Source: Moringa oleifera (taxonomy: Eukaryota; Streptophyta; Magnoliopsida; Brassicales; Moringaceae). Taken from it: a DNA stretch of 64,000 nt. Where the stretch lies: contig JAJFZO010000659.1 in assembly GCA_021397835.1 (NCBI GenBank), forward strand, positions 744,501 to 808,500, written 5' to 3'. Below, piece after piece: positions 12,799-23,658 of this stretch. A program made the position numbers and the translations under genes. How positions within the stretch are numbered: the stretch's first letter is position 1; each line of letters starts with the position of its first letter. Under the pieces are notes generated by a model. It ran no database searches, had not been told where the DNA came from, and saw only the letters and a program-made list of their open reading frames with translations.

Positions 12799-14274
12799 AT
12801 TTTATCCTATGATGACAAATAAAAAAAAAACACCCACTTATTCTGCATGTTTATTATGTATGTAATACGTATCATGTAAAGTAATGTTATTGTAAAAATA
12901 AGATTAAAAAACAAGGTGCCCACTAGACTGAAAGGCCTCAGGCAAAGCGAAGACTATTTCTTCGAAACACATGGTACATTAGTAGATTACTAAGAATTTA
13001 CCAACCTGGAATGATGTTATCTGTGCAAAAAAGTAATGGCTTCTATTTGTAGGGTTTTGACTTTTCTTTCGAGTCCTATTAATATGTAACAAGCTTTCCG
13101 TTCCTTCAAACGAGCAATTGACTATCACAACAATTATCCTGCATAATGAACCATAGCATCTATGAGAAAAAAAAACCTTTATTACTAGTACAAAAAAATA
13201 CTAAAAAAATTACACTTTAATTGAAGTGTCGGAGTATCAATAAACTTTTTCTCTCAATGATTATTCTTTATTATTGATTTTTGTCAAGGATTTAATTCAT
13301 GTACTAAATAGTAGTCCTATATTATGACACCCATATGCAGCAAAATGATAGAATATTGGTGCTTTTGTCTTCCATATGGTGGGGTTAGTCAAGTGACAGC
13401 TCCTTTTCCAAGCTTACATGTGTGATGATTCTCCAAAAAGAGCAAACTTGGCCAGCCCGGTAGGATTCAATTATCAAACTAGGATTCAATTATCAACACA
13501 TAAATATGGATGATAACTTTGAACAACACATTCCAAGACATCTTAGATAAGAAAAAATTAAGTGCCCGAATTGCCAGCCAACTAACATTTATAATCTAAA
13601 ATTCTAGTCCAAGAATAAGCAAGCATACTTTGACAACAAGCTTTCCTACCGGGATGAGAAAATGCAGCCTGTGAAGGCAGTACCTAAGGCTGTACATAGA
13701 GAGAAAGAAAAAGAGTTAATTTTTCTGTTAGGTTTTAATTTTTCACAAATAGATGCACGGTACACACTTGGGTGTGGCTTTTTATGCCAATAGGAGAAAC
13801 TTGGCAGCCCCATCCATGGCTTACAGTTTCGGATCCCTTCATTTCTCACTTCATTTCTCACTTCATTTACTTACAATTTTTAGTATCACAAGGATAACAA
13901 ACATGGGTATCATCCGAAAATGCATAATGCCAAGAGAAAAAAATTTTCGAACAAAACTAAGTAAGAAATTGGAAGAATCAACAAAAAAAATTTCTCTCTC
14001 TAACAATCTGAGATGAAGATTTGATAAGTTTTACATACCATTTTTTTGCTTTAATGGTATCATCCGACTGTGCACGAAGTTTACTTCACAAAATTTCTTG
14101 AAGGAAGGAAGTTTTCCATCTATTATATGGTGTTGAAAGAGAGAAATCTCTGAAATTTTCGGGTATTTCGGGGGAGAAGGAAGAACACCACGCCACTGCG
14201 TGGGTAAAGAGCTTTCTGGATATTTACAGAACATTCAGGGTACTATTTAAATCTTATTACTGTCAAGGTCATTA
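12799..14274. other. CACTA 1 non-coding 5' region upstream of the transposase gene
   Basis: Between the transposase start and the tRNA-like run I see no recognisable coding content. The short open frames at 13646-13861 and 13753-14016 overlap on opposite strands and match nothing I know. This is the expected place for the element promoter and 5' untranslated exons. A tandem CTTCATTTCTCA repeat sits near 13838-13868. Confidence 0.6.
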
Positions 14275-14283
14275 CGTAATCGG

Positions 14284-14606
14284 GCAGTTGACCAAGCGGT
14301 AAAGTGTCGTAACATTGACTGAAGGAGCCGCCTGCAGGTGTCATTCTCAAAATTATTCAAAAATATCTTTTATTAAAAAAACAACAAAGTAGGTCAAAAT
14401 CGAAGGGTGGAGCAAATGGTTGTAAGCCCGAAATAAGGTTCAGTATGGCTCGGGTTCGAGTTTGCTCGTTGGCATTTTCAATCAAGAATTTAAATTAAAT
14501 ATTAATCTATCCAAAATATATCACATGTTTTGCTTTGGTTAGATGGCAATGACATTTATCAATTTCTTCAAGAGAGATCAGGTTCGAGTCTTCATCACGA
14601 ACATTT
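14284..14606 (+). other. Run of tRNA-like (A-box/B-box) pseudo-sequences in CACTA 1
   Basis: Three stretches resemble decayed tRNA genes. The first has an A-box-like TGACCAAGCGG (14289-14299) and a B-box-like CAGGTGTCATTCTC near 14335-14347. The second has GGTTCGAGT (14453-14461). The third has TGGTTAGATGG (14536-14546) about 45 bases before GGTTCGAGTC (14581-14590), a perfect B-box. No proper cloverleaf acceptor stem is evident. They may be tRNA-derived or pol III promoter-like pieces taken up by the element. Function is not shown. Confidence 0.35.
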
Positions 14607-14614
14607 TTTTTTAT

Positions 14615-14825
14615 TACAAATTTTTTATGACGGTCTCTCAGAACCGTCATGTATACTATGTTTTTTATGACGGTCTCTCAGAACCGTCATGTATACTATA
14701 GTTTTTATGACGGTCTCACAGAACCGTCATGTATACTATGTTTTTTATGACAATATTTTCAGACCGTTATGTATTTAATTTTTTAATGACGTTCATAAAA
14801 GACCGTCATAAAATACCGTCATTAA
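14615..14825. repeat. Right subterminal repeat array of CACTA 1, with 40-bp tandem copies
   Basis: A 40-bp unit containing ATGACGGTCTCTCAGAACCG repeats with exact spacing (CGGTCTC at 14631, 14671 and 14711), followed by a degenerate fourth copy and further ACCGTCAT palindromes up to the terminus. Each unit is itself a hairpin. Confidence 0.85.
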
Positions 14826-14845
14826 AAATAGTTTTTCTTGTAGTG

Positions 14846-14858
14846 AATGAGACTTGTC
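14846..14858. other. Host island between the two CACTA elements
   Basis: The 13 bases AATGAGACTTGTC comprise the right AAT duplicate of element 1, the host sequence GAGACTT, and the left GTC duplicate of element 2 (14856-14858). Uninterrupted units read AATGAGACTTGTCGACATGG, so the island is original array sequence. Confidence 0.9.
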
Positions 14859-14869
14859 ACTACTACAAA

Positions 14870-15170
14870 TAAAAGCTTTAATGACAGTTAAAAATGATTT
14901 TTAATGACGATTGTAAAACTGTCATCTTTGTTCATGTCATTAAATGGAAGAAGTTTTAATGATAGTTATTGAACTATCATTGAAAGCATTACCTTTTAAT
15001 GACAGTTCTATTGAAACTATCATTAAAGGGGTGACTTTTTAATGATAGTCCAAATGAAACTGTCGTTAAAAAGGGGTACCCTTTAACGACAGTTCCAACA
15101 GAACTGTCGTTAAAGGGGTCTTTTTAATGACAGTTACTATAAAACTGTCATAAAAAGTCATTAAAGGTAT
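14870..15170. repeat. Left subterminal repeat array of CACTA 2
   Basis: Repeated inverted pairs of TTAATGACAGTT and AACTGTCATTAAA, with variants such as TAACGACAGTTCC and AACTGTCGTTAAA. The motif recurs at 26100-26375 at the other end, which supports one element. Confidence 0.8.
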
Positions 15171-15714
15171 TTTTTGTATTTATTTCAAAATAAATAAAAA
15201 ATTTATATATTCAAATTATCCAAAACCTGCTTCCACATCATCTATATACATCAATACAATTCTTCACAATATGCAACTAAAATTTTTACGTTATACACTT
15301 CAATACCATTCTAACAGAGATCGTCATTACTTCTTTCATATTTGGAAACACTCAAAATAATCTAATCCAAAAAAGTAATAAGAGATAAACAAAACAAAAA
15401 ATCACTAAAGTTTGATGTTATAATTGAACTCTATATGTACAATACATGAGCTAAAGTATTACACAATCCTAAAAATTCAACTATATAAATTCAATAATGG
15501 TCATGTGTACAAAAATCTTCAAGGTTAAACTTTCTAATATGGCACTCTAAAGAAATTATCCAACCTCCTTTCTAACTTTATCAATATCCGATTGGGTGTA
15601 AGTATCTATGTCCATTAACTATTTTTTTTTAAAAAAAGTTAGTCCAATTAAAATTTTTAATAAGCACATCAATTAATTACTTAAGTATTTACATAAGCAA
15701 ATGCTTAAAATCTT
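15171..15714. other. CACTA 2 non-coding 3' region
   Basis: AT-rich sequence between the subterminal repeats and the protease gene. I see no gene or other feature in it. Confidence 0.6.
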
Positions 15715-18565
15715 ACCATTTTTGCATATGGGATATTTCTATCACGTCTATCAATGATGTCCCTTAAAAATTTCATAATATAATATTCACACTCAGTATT
15801 TGAAGGCTGATGTGGACACTGCATTAAAAATTTATAATTATTATATTTTACAAAATAAATAAAACTAACATCATATATAGGTTTAAATATATATACCTTA
15901 GCAGCAATACTCCCAGGAATGCGCCTATTGCTTGATTCTTTGAAAACTTCAAACAATTTAAAAGAACTTCCAATAGAAAATAATCAATATTCTTAAGAGT
16001 AAGAAAATAAATACTAACATAAATGAAAATATTTTCACTTACGTGGACATAAGTTGATCTAGTTCTTGATTAGAGCCATGATTCAAAGGATCAAAAATAT
16101 TGTACACAAAATTACGAGGCTCGATAACCACCAACAACCAGTGCTACCTACATTATGAAAAATAAATGTAAAATATTTTAAACAAAACTATTAATAATTT
16201 TAACTAGTATTATAATTTACCTCAAGTTATAAGGAAATATCACTACCCTTTCGTCACCTGGATCTACCATTCTATTGGCTAGGTGACGAGCTTGAATGTC
16301 TATACTTATAAACATTCCATATGACAATGTTGATGGATCAGCAAATACAAAATACTTTCTTAAGTCAAGTGTAGCTAAATCTGTATAAAGTTTACTGAAA
16401 TAATAAAGAGTAAGAAAAATATAAATATGATGTAGCCAAATAATAATAACCAAATAAAAATTCAAAAGACATACGTACACAATGTAAGCCTGAATAATGG
16501 TGACACTTAGCTCTTCCATGTGACAAAATTGCATGATATCTTCTCGAGCCACAAATACATGTCCATTAGAAGCAAAAACTTTAGTAAAAGGTATATGTAT
16601 TACTTGATCAGATGCCATCACCTTATTCACATAATTATACATCTTTTGTAATTCTTGTGGTAGCCCAACAAAAGATACTTGTTATGATGATTGTGGTTTT
16701 ATCAATGTTGGTGCTTTCTTAACTGGCAACTTACCTTGTAGCCTTATAGTCGATAGCTGAAAAAATTTTGCAAACTTAGTTGACATTAATAAGTTGACTT
16801 TATAAAATATATTACCAAAAACATTACCTCATGTGTACCAATAATGACCCAATCTCGAGGCCAAGGAACAACTGAACCAAGTGCAAAAAAAACATTTGTC
16901 AATCCACCGTTTGGGTTAGGACAAGGCAACTGTGCATTATCATGAATAGCTACGTCCATGTCACCCGAACATCACCAGAAAATACTGGACGCCCGTGGAT
17001 GATTTGATTAGGAGTATGATCCATGAAGATAACCCCACTTGCCACTATGTAGTCTGATGATTGGATGAACATATGGCATGGCTCACACTATAATGATCCA
17101 AAAAAACAAAATTTACGTTCATAATATTATTAATATCACATCTACTATGAATAACATGTAACATACTTTGTTGTCGTGTGGTGCCAGTGTAGGTGCAGGT
17201 GTTGGTGATGTGACTAGCATATGTGATTGAAGTATTGGATATTCTTCTTCCTCCAATAATCCAGTTATATTATTGCTAGCTTTACTCGAATGAAATTGCA
17301 TTGTAGATTTTTCTTGCTGGACATCATCATTTTTGTTCGCAACAATGTTTGTCAAAACTTCTTTATGCTCTGTGAACCACCTTATCATCTCTGCCAATTG
17401 CTGTTGATCTAATAGTATACCTTGAGGGACGTTCAACTTTTTAGGCTTCCCAAAACAAGAAGTGATAGTTACCCCAAATCCTTGACCTCTAATTCGTCAG
17501 GGGTGCTCAGGTGTACCAAGAGCTTTTGTCAGTACATCTTCTGGATCAAAGTTTGTAAATTTACCCTGTGTGCTCTGTGTCATCAACTCATCCTACAATG
17601 TTATAATAAAATTAATCAATAAACATGAAATTTATTACTATAAATGCTGAAAAAAAGTTAAACTACACTTACAATTCTTTTCCCACACAATCGGCTCGCA
17701 TCATTCACATATTCTCCCTTTTTATTCTGTCGTGAAGCCTTCCACAATAAGAGGCGATCAATTTGAGCATCGCTACCCAATGCTTGTTTCTTTTTTTAAC
17801 ATAAAGAGTGAACAAGTTAAATTTTAAAATGTACTACCAAATGAATATATTATCAATTATAAACATAATAAAAAAAAAAAAAAAACTTACAAGTTCACTC
17901 TCCAGCCCTGCAAATCCCTTTCTAGATAGACGATGATCATACACATTTTTTTTTCTTTTTTTCTCTTTTGCTGTTTGTCTCTTTTGCTATAAGATCAATA
18001 CACGTCAACATTTGGAGAAAATTGTACAAACAAAAACTTTACTAACTATAAATATATACCTGAAACTCTTCTGTTATACGAGAGTTCACAAATTCCTGCC
18101 ACACCCCAACATCTATAACACTGCTGTATTCTTCAAGTGGAAATGATAGAAATTCTAAGTCATTAATGTGAGGGAATATGTGCTTTGATGTAAGATTGGT
18201 CTTGAAGTTCCTCCATTTGTTTGCAGCAGACTGAAGTACGTACCTTTTCATGCTCACATCAATATCATACGTCTCCTACAACATATTATAAAAAAGTGGA
18301 TTAGTGCAAATCAAATTAATTAGCAGTAAACTAATTGAAAAGCAATACCATATTGTGTTTCGTTTAACTTACCAATATTGTCTCCCAAATCTTATTTTTC
18401 ATTTCAATGCTTACTGAGTGTCAATTCACGATATTTGTAGGCACCGTATTATGTACCACCACCGCAACGTAGCTATTGAACTGGATGCCATTCCTCCTAA
18501 TTGGTTGACCTTTATCATTTACCTTGATCATGAGCTTAACTCCGGAAGCAGACTCTTAATTATCT
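15715..18565 (-). pseudogene. CACTA 2 second gene: TnpA-like plus Ulp1-like protease, decayed
   Basis: Same plan as the second gene of element 1 but a divergent lineage. Visible pieces in order: KVNDKGQPIRRNG (near 18540), VSMKRYVLQSAANKWRNFK to WQEFVNSRITEEFQ (18060-18250), LLLWKASRQNKKGEY (near 17740), DEVLT-like and TKALGTPEHP pieces (17500-17600), a Gln-rich segment (17119-17436), a segment with VVPWPRDWVIIGTHE (near 16840-16880), then the protease region. The triad is kept: His in HWLLVVI (16141-16143), Asp in FDPL (16090-16092), Cys in QPSNTECEYY (15789-15791). In-frame stops occur, for example TGA in the first segment (about 18424) and TAA near 16682. Short GT-AG introns are likely between pieces. 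Not functional as read. Confidence 0.7.
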
Positions 18566-18766
18566 TAGGCATACTGGTGATACCTTATTTTTTGGGCCCT
18601 TGAAAGCCTTCACTTGAGTATTCAGAAGGATCCATCAAATTTATAAACAATAACAAAATATGGTTAGCATCATATATGCAAAACCTGATATAACATGATA
18701 AAATTTAAAAAATAAAATAAAATAATAAAAAAACACAATAACTTTCACACATGAGGCAATTGATTA

Positions 18767-21700
18767 CTACCTTAAAAAATACTCAAACCCACAATCCTTT
18801 ATCATTGTCTCGAGCATATGCAAGATGATGCTCATCCATTTGGTCAAATAAATCAGCAGGTGGCAAATTATTATAAAAAGACATGTGCTCCAACTAATAT
18901 CGCACAAATCATCATCTTCATCATAGTCTTGTGGAGGTGTTGACAGTACTATAGACCATTTGGCATCAATTGGATCTTCAATGTAAAATACGTGCCTTGC
19001 TTGTGAAGCCAATATAAACTAATCATTCCTATGTCCAATCTGATTGAGATCAACTAGCACAACTCCTAGATCATCAACTTTAACACCGCTACTATTCTCA
19101 ATCCAATCACATTTGAAAACTGAAACTCTGAACGTTGTATAATCTAGTTCCCATATTTCTTGTATAACTCCATAGAATGACAAATCACCATATATTGGAT
19201 TTTTATCCTTAGCACTAGAGATTTGCATTGTATTGGCAACTAGAATGACACCACTATTTTGATGGATCCTTGAGTTATCTCGTTGCTTTGTGTAAAAGTG
19301 ACAACCGTTGATGATATATCTAGGACACTTAATTATTATGGATCAAGGACCATGGGCAAGCCATCGTAGTATTGATGAGACATTATGATTGGATAATAAA
19401 AGTTCATTCTCAATCTGTATCATAACATATATTAGATGAACCATATTAAAAATAAATTTAATGTCTAGACAACAATAAATATTCTTATCTGTGTATGTAA
19501 CCAATTACTTAAGGTTTGATTTTGTTCATCATGTAACCATTTAAGTCGTTTTGACTTGATAGAATTGTCGACCATTAACTGATTTAAATGTTCACTGCAT
19601 GTTAAAAATAAATCATCAAACAATTATTCAAATATTATTTCATATAATAATAAACTATGAGTCATAAAATTTAATTACCTTATATATGGTTGAACTTCAC
19701 CCGTATTCATCAAAACATACAAGTGCGCTTGATGAAGGAGGACATTATCATCTTTCTCAACAGTTCCAATAGTTAGAGCTTTTCCATTCTGAGTTGAATG
19801 ACCAAATACATTCTTTCGTGGGGGAATTCTAATAATATCCATACCAGATAAATAGTCAACGCAGAATTCTAATGCCTTTTTTGCAATGTACGACTCAGCA
19901 ATACTATCCTCAGGTCTATTACAATTTCGAACATAACCCTTTAACACTTTCATGTATCTTTCAAATGGGTACATCCATCGTAAATACACGGGACCACATA
20001 ATTTTACTTCTCTGATAAGATGAACAGTGAGGTGGACCATAATATCAAAAAAGCTGGGAGGAAAGTACTTCTCAAGCAAACAAAGTGTTGTGACAAGTTC
20101 GTTTTGAATTCCATCTAACTTTGACACATCCACCACCTTTTTGCATAACAAATTGAAGAACATGCAAAGTCTAATGAGAGCATATCTAACATGTTTGGGT
20201 AGCGCACTTCGTAAAAGCAATAGGTAAAAGTTGTTGCATTAGGATGTGACAATCATGTGACTTCATATAGTTTCAAGTCGTCCATGGATACTAGATTTAT
20301 GATGTTCAAAAAATACCCATCTGGGACCTTAATCTCACTCAAAACTTTACATAATATTTTTTTTTCTTCCCTAGATAAAGTGTAACATGCAGGTGGTAGA
20401 AATGTACGATTACCGCGAACTTGTAGTTCCAACTCAGACCTTAACCCCATGTCTTTCAAATCCATTCTTGAAGCTAATCCGTCTTTAGATTTTTCTGGAA
20501 TATCAAGCAATGTCCCGAGAAGACTATCACAAATATTCTTTTTGATCTGCATGACATCTAGAATATGTCTGATATGCATGGACTTCCAATATGGTAAGTC
20601 AAAGAAAATCGACCATTTTTTCCAGCACTGTGTAATAACATCTTCTTTACCCATTGTACTTTGTTTCTTCGACTTTCCCCATGAATTTACTAAATATTAA
20701 ACTTTGTGAAAGACTTCTTCACTGCTTAATGGTTGGGGAGCAATTCTGAATTCTTGTTCACCATTGAAGGCCTTTTTCTATCTGCGGTAAGGATGATGCC
20801 GTAGTAAGAATCTCCTGTGTCCAACATATGACATCTTTTTACTATATTTTAAGTGACTAGCTTGGGTGTTCTCAGCACAGATAGGACAAGCATAATACCC
20901 TTTAGTAGTGCAACCAGATAAATTACCGTATGCAGGAAAATCATTGATTGTCCATAACAAAACAGCTTTCAAGTTGAATGACTCATTACGTTACGCATCA
21001 TGTACTTTTACACCTGTGTCCCATAACATTTTTAAGTCTTCTATAAGTGGAGCCAAGTAGACATCGATATCATTACTAGGTTGTTTAGGACCTGATATTA
21101 GTAACGTCAACATCATGAACTTTCTCTTCATTGTTAACCATGGTGGTAAATTATAGTTCACCATAAGCACCTGCCAACAACTATATCGACTACTCAATGT
21201 ACTATATGGATTAATCCCATCTGTTGATATTTCAAGCCTTAAGTTTCTTGGCTCTGAAGCAAACTCTGGCTACATGTAATTAACCAATTTCCATGATGGT
21301 GTATCCGATGGATGCCTCAACTAACCATTAATTTCCCTTTTATTTGAATGCCATGTAAGATGTTTTGATATTTTAGAACTTTTGAACATTCTTCTAAAAC
21401 TTGGTATTGGTGGAAAATATCACAACACCTTAGCAGGCACACCAGTCTTTATTTTGTTACCGTTTTTCATTACTTTCCATCTTGAAAGTCCACAAGTTGG
21501 ACATTGAATGTCATTCTGAAACTCCTTCCGATATAATATGAAATCATTTGGACAGGTATGAATCTTTTAATACTCCATGTCTAATGCATTCAATTCTTGG
21601 TATCATACATAGATGTAGGCATTTCATTATTATTAGACAATATTTCGGCAATCAAATTTAAAAGATCATTGAAGCTTTGATCAGACCAATCATATTTTGC

Positions 21701-22153
21701 CTTCAAATTGTACAATTTAACTAGAGCAGATAATTTAGTAAACTTCACTGATCTAGAGTACAAAGGTTTCTCAGCATCACAAAGTAATCTTTCAAAGTGG
21801 TTAGGATTACTATCATACTCTGCAAATGCCTCTTGTATCATTTCTACAGTGTTATCAACTTCTTCGATGTGTTCTACCTCCCTAACAACTTTAGCATTCT
21901 TACTAGTAGAAGACCCAACAATACTGGTTTCTCCGTGCCATATCCAATTTTGATAGCTGCTATCAACTCCATATACATATAAATGATTCCATATCTCATA
22001 TGGGGTATGACAATTCATGTTGCCACATTTAATACATGGACACCAAACTAATTCAGGGTTATCACTATTCTAAACAGCATAATCTAAAAAGTTATTCACC
22101 TCTACATCATGTGCCTTTGATCTTCTATCAACAAACATCCAAGTTTTATCCAT
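18767..22153 (-). pseudogene. CACTA 2 TNP2-type transposase, heavily mutated
   Basis: Starts MDKTWMFVDRRSKAHD at 22153 and runs through Transpos_assoc (CPCIKC), Transposase_21 (GINPYSTLSSRYSCWQVL, DIDVYLAPLIEDL, YYACPICAE), DUF4218 (19675-20220) and DUF4216 (18767-19400). Many lesions: a stop in the first 40 codons (near 22071), a frame change near 21590, and stops near 21300, 20990, 20775 and 20700, plus a break near 20240. At the place where element 1 has MHIEKN this copy has MQIKKN (Lys codon 20541-20543), so the candidate catalytic Glu is lost by a single GAA to AAA change. The order and spacing match element 1. It cannot encode an active enzyme. Confidence 0.85.
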
Positions 22154-22159
22154 TTTGAA

Positions 22160-22870
22160 ATTTAAAAGATATTTAATTATTTACTTTTCAAGCATCTAAT
22201 ATACTAAATAAAATTTAAATAAATGATTAATAACTATTTAATTAATTAATATAAAAATTTAATGAAAGCATCTAATTAACTAACTATTAAATTAATTCAA
22301 ATTTAAATAACAATTATTATTTACTTTACAAGCATCAAATTTATTAATTAAAATTTAAATACAGAATTAATAATTATGTAGATAATTAAGATATAGTCAA
22401 TATTTAATTAACATCTAATTTACTATATAAGCACTTAATTGATTAAAATTTAAATAACATTTAATGGTTTATATTACAAGCATATAATTAATTAATTATC
22501 TATTTAAAATTTAACTAAGTATACGAATTTATGTTAACAATGAAATCATTATGATTAAATTTGACAAAATATACCAGTTAATCTCACGTAAAAAAATTAA
22601 TTCAATCATAAATTTATCTACACCTAATATATAATTAATTTGTCAAAATATAAATTTATCTAATTAACATTTAGATTAATTTATCAATTAATCTAAAAAT
22701 CTTAATAATTATAAAATAATAAATATATCAATATATATCCATTCATACCAAATATGTTCATCAAAATATACTAATGAAAAAAAAACTCAAATTTCATCAA
22801 TTAATAACAATTCACCTAACATACTTAATAAAAAACTTCTCAAAATATAAATTCATCTACCTGTTTCTGG
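22160..22870. other. AT-rich filler in CACTA 2
   Basis: Very AT-rich sequence made of TAATTAA/ATTTAAAT-type words with several decayed near-repeats (ATTAATTAAAATTTAAATA and relatives). I see no gene. It lies where the transposase promoter would be expected. Confidence 0.6.
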
Positions 22871-22890
22871 ACAAAAAAACAAAGAGAGGG

Positions 22891-23340
22891 CCGAAAAGGC
22901 TGCCAACAGCTACCCCAGCTGCTTTTGGACGGACAGCAGACAGGAGAATGGCCGGAGAAAGGCTGGCTGTGCAGCAGCTGCTGGACAGAGGACAAAAAAG
23001 GAAGGGCTGAAAAGGCTGCCAGCAGTTACCCCAGCTGCCTCTGGACGGACAGGAGAATGGCTGGCTATGCAGCTGCTTCTAGATAGAGACCAAAAAAAAG
23101 AGGGCTAAAAAGGCTGCCAGCAGCTACCCTAACTGCTTCTGGATGAACAGCAGACAAGAGAATGGCCGGAGAATGACTGGCTGTGCAGCTGCTTTTGGAC
23201 AGAGACCAAAAAAGAAAGGGCCGAAAAGGCTACTAGCAGTTACTCCAGCTGCTTCTAGACGAACAACAGACAGGAGAATAACCGGAGAATGGATGGCTGG
23301 CTATGCAGCTGCTTCTGAACAGTCTGTGAAGAGGAGAATT
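22891..23340. repeat. 116-bp minisatellite, four copies
   Basis: Four GC-richer tandem copies beginning CCGAAAAGGCTGCC at 22891, 23007, 23105 and 23221 (spacings 116, 98, 116; the second has an 18-bp loss). Each includes CAGCTGCTTCTGGAC and GGAGAATGGCTGG-like words. The 78-aa and 68-aa open frames across it are repeats of the same peptide and are probably chance. Confidence 0.85.
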
Positions 23341-23430
23341 CTAACCTAGGGAGGAAAAATTTCACGGGATGTTATGGCGGGCTCTAGAGGGTTCTGGAAA
23401 ACAATTTAGAATCCCAACCTTAAAAAGCAA

Positions 23431-23530
23431 GGTAGCATATCCTTCAACGTCAGTTATTCCATAACTGGCGTTGAAGGTTCAAATTCTCTGATCTTCAACG
23501 CCAGTTATTCCAAAATTGGCGTTGAAGGCC
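23431..23530. repeat. Two internal palindromes
   Basis: CCTTCAACGTCAGTTATTCC with its complement ending GGCGTTGAAGG (about 23431-23467), then CTTCAACGCCAGTTATTCC with GGCGTTGAAGG (about 23492-23529). They look like the AACGTCAGTT subterminal palindromes of this class of element, but lie inside it and just before the captured gene piece. Confidence 0.8.
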
Positions 23531-23658
23531 AGTGAATTTAAAATCATCACTTGTCTGATATGCATGTGTAAGAGAAATTCAAATCATCATCATTCCACGT
23601 TCATGGCCACTGCTACAGTTTTCACAGAGTTTCAGCAGCACATATTTTTTCTTGTTAG

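Larger units (their letters stand above)
4970..14845 (-). mobile_element. CACTA (En/Spm-like) transposon 1, full length, 9,876 bp
   Basis: The element is bounded by 13-bp perfect terminal inverted repeats, CACTACAAGAAAA at 4970-4982 and its complement at 14833-14845, flanked by AAT duplicates. Subterminal regions at both ends are packed with short palindromes built on ATGACGGTC/GACCGTCAT, the usual binding-site arrays of CACTA transposases. Two minus-strand genes lie inside: a TNP2-type transposase (about 12798 to 9363) followed by a TnpA-like/Ulp1-like gene (about 9231 to 6109). Both have few lesions, so the insertion is fairly young. The element sits in the non-coding 3' flank of G1. Intact units and the target duplication define both ends exactly. 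Confidence 0.95.

Noticed and set aside
14284..14606. Functional tRNA genes
   Set aside because: No complete cloverleaf, acceptor stem or anticodon loop can be drawn; kept only as tRNA-like sequence.
14615..15170. Regularly spaced palindromic repeats that might suggest a CRISPR array
   Set aside because: The spacers are not unique inserts, the repeats are CACTA subterminal motifs, and the genome is a plant nuclear genome.
22774..23349. Small proteins of 60-78 codons with KRGPKRLP-like repeats
   Set aside because: They translate the 116-bp minisatellite and have no start context or conservation beyond the repeat.
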